From an uncultured Bacteroidales bacterium (lineage in GTDB: Bacteria; Bacteroidota; Bacteroidia; Bacteroidales; Muribaculaceae), in NCBI GenBank assembly GCA_946412245.1, contig CAMKGM010000001.1, forward strand, positions 33,217 through 97,216: DNA of 64,000 bases. The letters are read 5' to 3'. A program made the position numbers and the translations under genes. This document shows, one piece after another, positions 16,370-24,938 of this stretch (position 1 is the first letter of the stretch; the number at the start of each line of letters is the position of its first letter). The notes under the pieces are model-generated. The model made no database searches. It had not been told where the DNA came from and was given only the letters and a program-made list of their open reading frames with translations.

Positions 16370-18808
16370 TTAATGCGCCACTACCACCTTGTGAGTCGTG
16401 ATGCTGCCTGAAGTGTAGACTCGCACGAAATACACTCCTGCCGGCACATCGGCAACATTCACATAGTTCGACGCATTGCGCACCAGCACCTGCCCTGCCC
16501 CATTCAGCAGTTCAACGCCTGTAATATAGCCGTCGGCTGTTGCTACCACATAGTGGCTTGCGGGGTTGGGCATTACCTTGACCGATGTATTGACGGCCAC
16601 ATCGGTTACTCCCACCGGACTTTGCTTGACCAGATTGTCAAGGCGTAGTGCTCCCGAGCGGCCCATCACAGTGGCATTCTTGGTGAGTGAGATGCCGGCA
16701 AAACGATATTTTTTCTCAGCGGGTAGCGACTCCAGTGACAACTCAACATATCGCCAGCCATGGAAAGTAATGTCGCCCACCGGCACCTCATGCGTCTCGC
16801 CTTGTTCGTCGGCAAACAACAGATTTAGCCTATTATAACTCATATCGCCCATCACATGAATGCCCACCTTGTCAGTCGCCACAAACCCGGATGACGCCGA
16901 TGTTTGAAGCATTGACGACTCAGGTTGGGCTGTAGTCACGGTCAGCACATGTGGTTCATCATCGGCGAATGTATAGTCCACTTGCAACGACTTGCTGCCG
17001 AACAAATGGTCACTATTTGCGCTCAGTGAACCTCCGGCACTTTCAGACTCTGTGACGGCAAAGCCTTCGGACGACTCAAATTCATCAATCACAATAGCCT
17101 CACCGGCCCGAGCTGAAGCATCGACCGCCTTAAAGTTGACTGTGAGAGGCGCTTGCAAGTGCAGACCCATGGTGTCAGCCACCTCCTTATCGACTTGTAG
17201 CGTGTAGTCCGCATCGGGAACAAGAGCCTTCAACAGCGAGATGCGTATGTAGCCATAGTCATCGCCCTTCTTGTTATTCTTGATATTGCGCTTATTGAAT
17301 TCAAGGGCGTTGCCATCAGCGTCATAAACATGGAAGTGCGTGTACAAGTCCTTGGAATTGAGCAGCGAGTCGCTACGGAATTCCACATAGGCTCCCGCCT
17401 TGTAATGCACCGCATCACCCTCGTCGGGGAATAGCGCGAGTTTATTGATGTGACTGCGATCCTGCGTACTGAACTGCAGAGTGAAGTCCTCCTCCATAGG
17501 AGTGCCGCCGCCGTGCATCGCCGTCTTCTTGAGTGTCACCGTGTAGTGCGTATTCACGTCGTAGGCATCGTCAGGCGTGAAAATCATACGGTAGTTCGTG
17601 TCTTCCCACACGAAGTGACCCTGAACAGCCGGCTCTATCTCAAACGCCTGTTCCACACTCTCGGTGTCCATATCCCAGTTAAACTCAAGCACGATGGGTG
17701 TGTTGCACGGCACGGGAGCGTCACCTTCAGACCACACCGGCGAGTAGTTGACCACAACCGGCGGGGTATCGCGCACGCGTTTCAAGTCAAAGTTCAGATA
17801 GGTCTTGGCATTAGCCGCCACCTCCACCTCTTTCGTTTGCTCAAAGTACTTGGGATGCGTGACCTTGACAGTATAAGTGCCCGGTTCCACATACTTAAAC
17901 AGATAGATACCGTTGCGAATGGTGTCGCACTGATATTCGTCTATCACGTTGCCATCGCTGTCAATCAACTGCGCCACAGCCTGGTTCACCGGCAAACGCT
18001 TGTCAGCACCCAGCATTCGGGCAATATCGGTGCGCAAAATGCGGTCGTCGCGTATCGTACCCGTCACCATTCCTTGGCCAAACTGCTCCAAACGGCCGAA
18101 GTAGGCATCGGCGCCCAACGAGAAACTCCAACCCTCAACCCAGCAATATTCATGATTGATAAGGCGATAGGCCTCAGGATAATAGTCGTGGAACGAGCCC
18201 TCGTCAAGGATGGCCGGAATGTTGTTGCCGCGAAGCACACCATAACCCTGCGTTCCCCACTCGGGACGGAAGGTCCAGTCACCATAAATCGCATAGTTGG
18301 GACTGCTCCACACAGTGCTCTCGTTGTCAATAATATAGGGAGCAAGGGCACCCAACAGGTCTGCTGCTCGCGGAATCACGGGCTGACCCGTGTAGCCGCG
18401 ATAGAAACCCATCGGGAAATTGACCAACGTTGCTCCGCCACTACCCGAAGCGTTGCTGTGTATAGAATAAAACACGTCAGCGCCGCTGTGATTGCTCAAA
18501 TACACGATGGTCGACAGCGGCAGGTCGTCGGCCGTTGTGTTCGAGATGCGAGAAATGCTCGTTTGGTAGCCTTTCTTGGTCAGTATCTCTTTCAAGGCAA
18601 ATCCTTTCCACATATTGGAATTTGATTCCCAAAAACCCAGTGTATCGCCTTGGGCAAACGGCGGAAGCACCACATTGCGGTCATCGCTATCGTGCCCGCC
18701 ATGGCCCGGATTGATATAGACATGAGGCACTTCTTGTGCCACCACCTTGCCGGCAGTGAATGCTGCGACCAGCAACATCACCAGTGTGTAAAATACTTTC
18801 TTTTTCAT
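16370..18808 (-). CDS. T9SS-exported N-acetylmuramoyl-L-alanine amidase with Ig-like domains
   Basis: 812 aa from the ATG at 18808, chosen because MKKKVFYTLVMLLVAAFTAG is a good signal peptide; an in-frame ATG four codons upstream is less likely. The amidase_3 fold covers about 28-240: NPGHGGHDSDD, the zinc Glu in FWESNSN, YSIHSNASG and LDEGSFHDYYPE. A carboxypeptidase-regulatory-like beta domain (about 245-345), a Big_5-type Ig domain (about 355-455) and further beta domains follow. The last 70 residues (VKVMPNPASHYVV to HKVVVAH) form a T9SS type A sorting domain, so the enzyme is sent to the cell surface or medium. It is the last gene of a four-gene operon. Confidence 0.88.
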   Translation of the reverse strand: MKKKVFYTLVMLLVAAFTAGKVVAQEVPHVYINPGHGGHDSDDRNVVLPPFAQGDTLGFWESNSNMWKGFALKEILTKKGYQTSISRISNTTADDLPLSTIVYLSNHSGADVFYSIHSNASGSGGATLVNFPMGFYRGYTGQPVIPRAADLLGALAPYIIDNESTVWSSPNYAIYGDWTFRPEWGTQGYGVLRGNNIPAILDEGSFHDYYPEAYRLINHEYCWVEGWSFSLGADAYFGRLEQFGQGMVTGTIRDDRILRTDIARMLGADKRLPVNQAVAQLIDSDGNVIDEYQCDTIRNGIYLFKYVEPGTYTVKVTHPKYFEQTKEVEVAANAKTYLNFDLKRVRDTPPVVVNYSPVWSEGDAPVPCNTPIVLEFNWDMDTESVEQAFEIEPAVQGHFVWEDTNYRMIFTPDDAYDVNTHYTVTLKKTAMHGGGTPMEEDFTLQFSTQDRSHINKLALFPDEGDAVHYKAGAYVEFRSDSLLNSKDLYTHFHVYDADGNALEFNKRNIKNNKKGDDYGYIRISLLKALVPDADYTLQVDKEVADTMGLHLQAPLTVNFKAVDASARAGEAIVIDEFESSEGFAVTESESAGGSLSANSDHLFGSKSLQVDYTFADDEPHVLTVTTAQPESSMLQTSASSGFVATDKVGIHVMGDMSYNRLNLLFADEQGETHEVPVGDITFHGWRYVELSLESLPAEKKYRFAGISLTKNATVMGRSGALRLDNLVKQSPVGVTDVAVNTSVKVMPNPASHYVVATADGYITGVELLNGAGQVLVRNASNYVNVADVPAGVYFVRVYTSGSITTHKVVVAH

Positions 18809-18822
18809 CGTGAGGCACAAGT

Positions 18823-19713
18823 TTAGTCGTTAATACTGATTTCCATCACACAGAGTTGTCCGTCGATTGTCGTGTATACAATCTTGCCGGTGGCTGTCGT
18901 GGGCTGCATTGCCATGGAGTAAGGCTCCGTGAGTTCGTGACGCCAAGAGCCATCAGCCTTGAGCAGTAACAGCTGCGACGAGGTGAATTGATGACCGTCG
19001 TCGGTGGCATTCTGTGCCACAACATAGTCGTTATTGTACCAGCAAGGCATCTCATAGTTGCCCAGTCGGGCCAGCACATTACCTTTTAGGTCAGTCACAA
19101 TTATTCCCGATCCGGCAGCACAAAAAGCGACCTTGGTGCCATCGGGCGACAATGAAGGCCACAGGTAGCCGGCATGCGACGGGACCGGAGAATATCGGTT
19201 CAACTTGCCGTTGACCGTAATGAGTAGCTCCGAGCCCTCAACATCAACGGCTGTACCGATGTTACGCGCCGACGCATAGTTCTTGCGCGGTCCGCGCATC
19301 GCCACACCCTGCGTTCCCACAGCATAGTTCATTGCTCCATGCTGCGGCTCAAGCACTAATTCTGACTCGGCGCTTGCCACATGATAACAATAGCCCGAGC
19401 GATAAATCAGGTTATTCTCATTGAGCGATTGCGTTACATAATAAACATTGCCGCTATGGTCAAAGCGAGCGTCAATGCCGGCACAGCGCTCCTCGCTCAC
19501 TGGCGTCACTTTGCCGGTTCCGAAGTCATAGAGTTTGAGCCCATACCGCTCACCGGCGGCAAAAAGCAACCGTGAGCCCGAGGCATCCAATACGGGATAA
19601 TAAGCGGGTTCGCCAATCGCCGCACCCAGCGACCGGGTGCTCACCACGTTCACCTGTTGCGCACCGGCAAGCAGTGCGCAGCAGCACATCATTGAGAGTA
19701 ATAAATGTTTCAT
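18823..19713 (-). CDS. Secreted TolB/WD40-like beta-propeller protein (first copy)
   Basis: 296 aa with a signal peptide (MKHLLLSMMCCCALLAGAQQ). Repeats such as YYPVLDASGSRLLFAAG, LWPSLSPDGTKVAFCAAG and PTTATGKIVYTTIDG are PD40/TolB propeller blades. It has no visible enzyme motif; propellers of this type usually bind proteins or peptides. Its stop is 14 bp before the amidase ATG, and its ATG is 1 bp after the stop of the second amidase, so it is tightly co-transcribed. It is clearly related to the 20811-21686 protein (shared HLSPDGKYLVYA-like blades, PQHGA, MPCWYNDHYLVA-like segments). Confidence 0.82.
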   Translation of the reverse strand: MKHLLLSMMCCCALLAGAQQVNVVSTRSLGAAIGEPAYYPVLDASGSRLLFAAGERYGLKLYDFGTGKVTPVSEERCAGIDARFDHSGNVYYVTQSLNENNLIYRSGYCYHVASAESELVLEPQHGAMNYAVGTQGVAMRGPRKNYASARNIGTAVDVEGSELLITVNGKLNRYSPVPSHAGYLWPSLSPDGTKVAFCAAGSGIIVTDLKGNVLARLGNYEMPCWYNNDYVVAQNATDDGHQFTSSQLLLLKADGSWRHELTEPYSMAMQPTTATGKIVYTTIDGQLCVMEISIND

Positions 19714-19714
19714 A

Positions 19715-20791
19715 TCATTCTGGTTTTGTTGGTTTTTTCTTTTTCATCATGCCTCCGGGATTAGTGCTCACGAAGTCCTGAAAACTTAGATAGGCCACCT
19801 TGCCCGCCTCGACCGTAATTTCGTGATACTGCCCGGCATAATTCAGATAATAGACTCCGGGCTTCAGGTTCTTGAACAGGTAGAAACCATTGTCGTAGTT
19901 GTCGGTCGTATAGGTAGCCACAAGTTTTTTATCACTATCATAGAGTTCCATCTCATAGCCGTTTTTTCCCCTCTTGCAGTCGTCGCCAAAAATCTGATAA
20001 CCGGCCTCCTGATAGGGACTTTCTTCATTGCCTCGCAACAGACCCGCTACACAGCCAAGCTGCAGGGGTTTCTTGTCTTTCAAGAAATAACGATCGATGG
20101 CAAGCGACTGATTCCAAGCCTCAAGCCAGCAGTAGTCGGCATTCTTCAAACGGCAACGCTCGCCTATGTAGTCATGAAACGAGCCCTCGCACAGCATGCC
20201 CGGCAACTTGTTGAAGCGCAACACGCCCAGACCCACCTTGTAGCCCCAGTCATAGAAAGTCCAATCTCCGGCTATCATGGGCTTTCGGGTCCATTCTGTA
20301 GCCCCATTGCTTCCCAGGGCATCCATCATATACTGGGAAATCTCATCATTGCCCTCTACAGCCGGACCTCCCGAGAAGCCGCGATACAAAGCCAGCGGAA
20401 AGTTCATCTTCTTCTCAATGCCCGTAGCATTGCTGTGTATAGCGAAGAACAGGTCGGCACCGCTGTTAGCGGCAAGCGACATAATTTCAAACAAATCCAG
20501 GTCGTCGAGTGTAGTATTCTCAACGCGCGATGTTGCCACCTCATAGCCTTTGCTCCTGAGTATAGACATCAGCGCATTGCCCTTATACCAGTTCGACTCC
20601 GACTCGTAGTATGGCACCGTGTCACCCACTCCATAACAATAGAACGGCGTGGGACGGTCATTACTGTCATAACCACCATGACCAGGGTTCAAAAACACAC
20701 GGGGACGATCCTTGGGGCGAGCCTCGGCCGGTTGAAACGCCGGCATTGCCACGAGCGCGAGCATCAGTATACTTAGAATTCTTGTTTTCAT
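19715..20791 (-). CDS. Secreted N-acetylmuramoyl-L-alanine amidase, short paralogue
   Basis: 358 aa with a signal peptide (residues 1-24). The amidase_3 fold at about 30-255 carries NPGHGGYDSND, YYESESNWYKGNAL, FAIHSNATG and LCEGSFHDYIGE, the same zinc-site pattern as in the large amidase. A short carboxypeptidase-regulatory-like beta domain follows (NGFYLFKNLKPGVYYL). It lacks the Ig-like and T9SS parts and ends in a basic tail (MMKKKKPTKPE). Thus it probably stays in the periplasm while the paralogue is exported. It lies 19 bp after the second propeller gene. Confidence 0.88.
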   Translation of the reverse strand: MKTRILSILMLALVAMPAFQPAEARPKDRPRVFLNPGHGGYDSNDRPTPFYCYGVGDTVPYYESESNWYKGNALMSILRSKGYEVATSRVENTTLDDLDLFEIMSLAANSGADLFFAIHSNATGIEKKMNFPLALYRGFSGGPAVEGNDEISQYMMDALGSNGATEWTRKPMIAGDWTFYDWGYKVGLGVLRFNKLPGMLCEGSFHDYIGERCRLKNADYCWLEAWNQSLAIDRYFLKDKKPLQLGCVAGLLRGNEESPYQEAGYQIFGDDCKRGKNGYEMELYDSDKKLVATYTTDNYDNGFYLFKNLKPGVYYLNYAGQYHEITVEAGKVAYLSFQDFVSTNPGGMMKKKKPTKPE

Positions 20792-20810
20792 TGTTCGGTT
20801 CCTCCTTTCT

Positions 20811-21686
20811 TCATTCGGTAATAGAAATAGTCATAACGTGCACCACCCCATTCTTGGTCGTAAACACAATCTTGTCGCCGCTCACCATGGGCTGAATTGC
20901 GGCCATACCGTCGGGTGTGAGCGGTTGTGCGAAACTGCCGTCGGTCTTGAGCAAATGAATGTTTGAACCCGATACCCTAATGTTGCCGGCATTACTCATC
21001 GCCACCAGATAGTGGTCATTATACCAACATGGCATCAAATACATGCCCAGCGACACAAGGTGATTTCCCTCAAGATCGCAAACATACACGCCGCGGGCCG
21101 CAGCCTCAAATGCCACTTGAGTGCCGTCGGGCGAAATGCTTGCCCACAGCAGCCCCACCGTGTTCTTCACCGGCTCCAGTTCGCGCACCTTGCCATCAAT
21201 CGAAATCATGAGTTTCGAACCCTGAGTCCAAGCCACGGTGCCGGCTTTTTTCAAGTCTCGACTCTTGTGCTCACCCACCAAGGCCGTACCGCGAGTGCCG
21301 TTCACGATATGCACCGCGCCATGTTGTGGATTGAGAACTCGCTTGAGTTTACCTTTTGCGATATCGTATGTGCTCACACCACGATACAGCAAGTGATTGC
21401 TCCTGCGCTCCATGGTCATGAAGCACACGCGGCCCTTGCTGTCAAACACTGCATCAAATCCGGGCAGACCTTCGTCACTAATCACTCGCCTTGCCCCCGT
21501 TGCCACCTCCTGTAACAACAGCGGATGCGCATCGGTGGGAGCATACACCAGATACTTGCCGTCAGGGCTCAGATGCGGAAAATAGGCCGCGCTGTCGGTC
21601 AGTGTCACATCACTTGTGACCTTCACTGTCTGTGCACTCACGCACACACCGACCAGGGCCAAAATGAGAGAGAATATTTGTCGCAT
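20811..21686 (-). CDS. Secreted TolB/WD40-like beta-propeller protein (second copy)
   Basis: 291 aa from the ATG at 21686, chosen because MRQIFSLILALVGVCVSAQT is a signal peptide and the promoter at 21731-21761 excludes the upstream in-frame ATG at 21731. Blades include AYFPHLSPDGKYLVYAPT, LWASISPDGTQVAFEAAA and QPMVSGDKIVFTTKNG. It is the first gene of the operon and a paralogue of the 18823-19713 protein. The order propeller-amidase-propeller-amidase points to duplication of a two-gene unit. The propeller may hold or regulate its partner amidase; that is inference. Confidence 0.82.
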   Translation of the reverse strand: MRQIFSLILALVGVCVSAQTVKVTSDVTLTDSAAYFPHLSPDGKYLVYAPTDAHPLLLQEVATGARRVISDEGLPGFDAVFDSKGRVCFMTMERRSNHLLYRGVSTYDIAKGKLKRVLNPQHGAVHIVNGTRGTALVGEHKSRDLKKAGTVAWTQGSKLMISIDGKVRELEPVKNTVGLLWASISPDGTQVAFEAAARGVYVCDLEGNHLVSLGMYLMPCWYNDHYLVAMSNAGNIRVSGSNIHLLKTDGSFAQPLTPDGMAAIQPMVSGDKIVFTTKNGVVHVMTISITE

Positions 21687-21730
21687 GACAGTTTTATATT
21701 TTATCGAAAAACATAATGTATACTTTGTCA

Positions 21731-21761
21731 CAAAATTATAAAATTAAATTAACAAACACAA
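21731..21761 (-). promoter_or_regulatory. Promoter of the propeller/amidase operon
   Basis: On the minus strand TAATTTTG (21731-21738) fits TAnnTTTG, with TTG (21759-21761) 20 bp upstream. The RNA start would be near 21727, about 40 nt before the ATG at 21686. Confidence 0.6.
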
Positions 21762-21794
21762 CCATATCTTAAAAAAACAACATCTACACACTAT

Positions 21795-21830
21795 AATACA
21801 AGCGGCCGACACACAGTGCCGACCGCTCGT
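21795..21830 (-). terminator. Probable terminator of the nuo-atp block
   Basis: An 11-bp stem (21802-21812 with 21816-21826, two G-U pairs on the minus-strand RNA) with a 3-nt loop lies 51 bp after the nuoN stop. The following minus-strand bases are only moderately T-rich (TTGTATTATAG), so termination may be weak. Confidence 0.5.
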
Positions 21831-21876
21831 TATTCAACTTTTAACCCAATCAGGTCATTTAGATTTGGGTTTAAAA

Positions 21877-23337
21877 TTATATCAGCGCAAACAAATTGCT
21901 TGAAGCCTCTGCAGCACTGTTTAGCATACTGTAGATGCAGCTCACAAGACCAATGAGGATGATGCCCAGCGAACACAGTATCATACCGGTCCTTTCAGTC
22001 CAGTGCGACTTGAGCGTGGGTATCACGCAATCGTCTTGACGAATGAACATAGCCTTCACCACCAGCAAGTAGTAGTACAGCGAGATGATGGTGTTGATCA
22101 ATGCGATAAGCACCAAGATGTAGATAGCGGTGTCGCCGGTCTTCAATGCTCCTGCAAACACGAAGAACTTGCTGAAGAATCCGGCAAACGGCGGAATACC
22201 TGCCAGCGAGAACATCGCAATCATCATCGTGAATGCCAGCCAGGGGTTGGTCTTGAACAGACCGTTATAATCATCAATGGTCACCTTGTTGGCCTGACGC
22301 TCAATCACGGCAATCACGGCAAATGCGCCCAAATTCGAGAAGATGTAAACCAAAATGTAGTACATCATCGAGGTCATGCCAAGCGTGTTGGCGGCTACAA
22401 TACCCAGCATGATGTAGCCTGCCTGCGAAATTGACGAGAATGCCAAGAAGCGTTTCAGGTTGCGCTGACGCACGGCAAACAAGTTACCGATTGTGATGGT
22501 CAGGATAATCACTGCGTAGAGCATCCACTTCCACACATCGGCATAGACGGCTCCGAAAATCTGAACCATCATCACCAGGAACGCAAATGCGGCTGAGCCC
22601 TTGGAGATAACCGACAGATAACTGGTCACAGCGGTGGGGGCACCTTGATACACATCGGCAGTCCACAAGTGGAACGGTACAAGCGACAACTTGAAGCCCA
22701 CACCGGCAATCACAAAGGCTACCGAGGCGATGAGCAACGCCGACTTCTTGTCAACAAGCGCAGTGGCCAATTCACTGTAGTCGAACGAACCTGCCATACC
22801 GTACACAAACGAGATGCCAAGCAGCAGAATGGCCGATGAGAAGATGGCCGTGAACATATACTTGGCAGCAGCCTCATGCGACTCGTAGTGATGCTTCTCG
22901 AACGCGGCAAGCGCAGCAAGCGGCAACGAGGCAGTCTCAAGGCCGATATAGAATATAAGCAGGTTGCGGGCCGAAATCATCAGGAACATGCCGAACAAAG
23001 TGAGCAACAGCAACTCGTAGAACTCGCCACGGCGTACCGCCACAAACTCGCTATTGGCCCACTTCACTGACTGCAACAATACCAGTAGCATACCCAAATT
23101 CAGAATTGCCTTCATGGCCCAGGTCGCATCACTCGACTCAAACATCCCGGCAAACGCCGTTCCGGGTTGAACCGGCAGGAAACTGAACACGGTATAGAGG
23201 GCGAACAGTGCCGTCGTACACACGGGAAGTGCCTTCTGACAACGTTCGGGCATAAAAGTGTCATATAGGAATACTAACAAGAAGACCACCAATAGGCCAA
23301 TTTCTTGCGGCATAATTAAAAACTGAGAATAATCCAT
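21877..23337 (-). CDS. nuoN: NADH-quinone oxidoreductase subunit N
   Basis: 486 aa, about 14 membrane helices, the normal length for NuoN. It is an antiporter-like proton channel of complex I. Typical stretches are LETASLPLAALAAFEKHH near 135, SLVPFHLWTADVYQGAPT near 218-235 (with the conserved channel Lys/His region) and FSSISQAGYIMLG near 300. It is the last gene of the block, 40 bp after nuoM. Confidence 0.95.
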   Translation of the reverse strand: MDYSQFLIMPQEIGLLVVFLLVFLYDTFMPERCQKALPVCTTALFALYTVFSFLPVQPGTAFAGMFESSDATWAMKAILNLGMLLVLLQSVKWANSEFVAVRRGEFYELLLLTLFGMFLMISARNLLIFYIGLETASLPLAALAAFEKHHYESHEAAAKYMFTAIFSSAILLLGISFVYGMAGSFDYSELATALVDKKSALLIASVAFVIAGVGFKLSLVPFHLWTADVYQGAPTAVTSYLSVISKGSAAFAFLVMMVQIFGAVYADVWKWMLYAVIILTITIGNLFAVRQRNLKRFLAFSSISQAGYIMLGIVAANTLGMTSMMYYILVYIFSNLGAFAVIAVIERQANKVTIDDYNGLFKTNPWLAFTMMIAMFSLAGIPPFAGFFSKFFVFAGALKTGDTAIYILVLIALINTIISLYYYLLVVKAMFIRQDDCVIPTLKSHWTERTGMILCSLGIILIGLVSCIYSMLNSAAEASSNLFALI

Positions 23338-23377
23338 TTCGTTATATCTGTTTTTTTCAATTCAACACTTTCATTGA

Positions 23378-24910
23378 TTAAATTCCTGCTACCGGGAAGA
23401 ACTCGTTCAATGCTTTCACCACGGGGACAAAACTGTCGCGAATGATATCTACAAAGAAATTCGGGAAGCAACCGATAATGGCCACCGACAGCATCAGGGT
23501 CGTCGTTGACAGACGCTCAAACCAGTTGGCATCGGTCAACTGACGGTGATGCTCGTTCTGCACAGCGCCAAACAACAGCTTGCCCACAACACGCAGGATG
23601 TAGACCGCAGTAATCACGATTGACGAAGTGCCCAAGATGGTCAGCACGCGACGGAACACATCGGTATTCTCATACGAGCCTATAAAGATTGTCATCTCGG
23701 CTACGAAACCGCTCAAACCCGGCAGACCCAGCGATGCCAAACCGGCTATCACATAGCCAACACCCAAGAACGGCATAATGTGCATCATGCCACCCATGTC
23801 GCGAATGTCGCGTGTGTGAGTACGGCCGTAAATCATACCGATCAAGGCGAAGAACAAGGCTGTCATCAAACCGTGCGAGAGCATCTGCAGCACGGCACCG
23901 GTCATCGCCGTTTGGTTGAACATGAGGATGGCAAACAACACCATACCGCAGTGGCTCACCGAGCTATAAGCATTGATATACTTGAGGTCGGTCTGCACAC
24001 AAGCGCTGAACGCACCATAAACAATGCTGATGCCCGTCAGCGTCAAGAATATCCATGACAACTCACTGGCGGCAAACGGCATCAGATAAATGGCAATGCG
24101 GAAGCAACCGTAACCGCCAAGCTTCATCAGCACACCGGCATGAAGCATCGACACGGCCGTGGGAGCACTCGCATGACCGTCGGGCGACCATGTGTGGAAC
24201 GGGAACATCGCGCCCAAAACACCGAAGCCAACAAAGGTCATCGGGAACAGGAACAACTGCCAGTTCTCGGGGATTGCATTATTCTTAGCAATTTCAAGCA
24301 CATTCATCGTCAGATTTCCATCGGCCGACGAATGGAAGTAGATGCCCAGAATGCCCAGCATCAAGAAGGCTGAACCACCCATAAGCATCAGCGTGAGCTT
24401 CATCGCCGAGTAGTTCTTGTTACCGCTGCCCCACACACCTATCAGCAGGTACATGGGAATCAGAGCCACCTCATAGAACATGAACATCGTGAATAGGTCT
24501 ATCGAGATAAAGAAACCGAACACACCGGTCGACAGCAAGAAGAACCACAAGAAGAACTGCTTGGGCAGCGGATCCATCTTCCACGATGCAAACACACCGG
24601 CAAACACAATGAAGGCCGACAGTAGTATCATCACCACCGATACGCCGTCAACACCAAGCGACAACTTGATGTTCAGCGGCTCATACCACGTCCAACTACC
24701 GGTGAGCAACATCTCGGCTTCATTGCCGGCACCGCGCTCTTGCAGGAATATCGCTACCAGCGCGATGGCCAGCACCATCAGTGCCGATGCGCCTATAACG
24801 GCAACGGTCCGGATTGCGCCTATTCCCTTATTGCGGCATAGCGCCAGTCCCGCAAGCGTCAGCAGCGGAACAATCACAAAATAAATTAAGATATTACTGA
24901 AAATTTCCAT
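23378..24910 (-). CDS. nuoM: NADH-quinone oxidoreductase subunit M
   Basis: 510 aa, membrane antiporter-like subunit of complex I. It contains the conserved FMFYEVALIPMYLLIGVWG near 145 with the key channel Glu, FPFHTWSPDGHASAPTAVSM near 237 and AYSSVSHCGMVLF near 315. The length is normal. It lies 28 bp after nuoL in the same transcription unit. Confidence 0.96.
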   Translation of the reverse strand: MEIFSNILIYFVIVPLLTLAGLALCRNKGIGAIRTVAVIGASALMVLAIALVAIFLQERGAGNEAEMLLTGSWTWYEPLNIKLSLGVDGVSVVMILLSAFIVFAGVFASWKMDPLPKQFFLWFFLLSTGVFGFFISIDLFTMFMFYEVALIPMYLLIGVWGSGNKNYSAMKLTLMLMGGSAFLMLGILGIYFHSSADGNLTMNVLEIAKNNAIPENWQLFLFPMTFVGFGVLGAMFPFHTWSPDGHASAPTAVSMLHAGVLMKLGGYGCFRIAIYLMPFAASELSWIFLTLTGISIVYGAFSACVQTDLKYINAYSSVSHCGMVLFAILMFNQTAMTGAVLQMLSHGLMTALFFALIGMIYGRTHTRDIRDMGGMMHIMPFLGVGYVIAGLASLGLPGLSGFVAEMTIFIGSYENTDVFRRVLTILGTSSIVITAVYILRVVGKLLFGAVQNEHHRQLTDANWFERLSTTTLMLSVAIIGCFPNFFVDIIRDSFVPVVKALNEFFPVAGI

Positions 24911-24938
24911 CTTGATTTCGTTTTTAAAACCGTTGACA

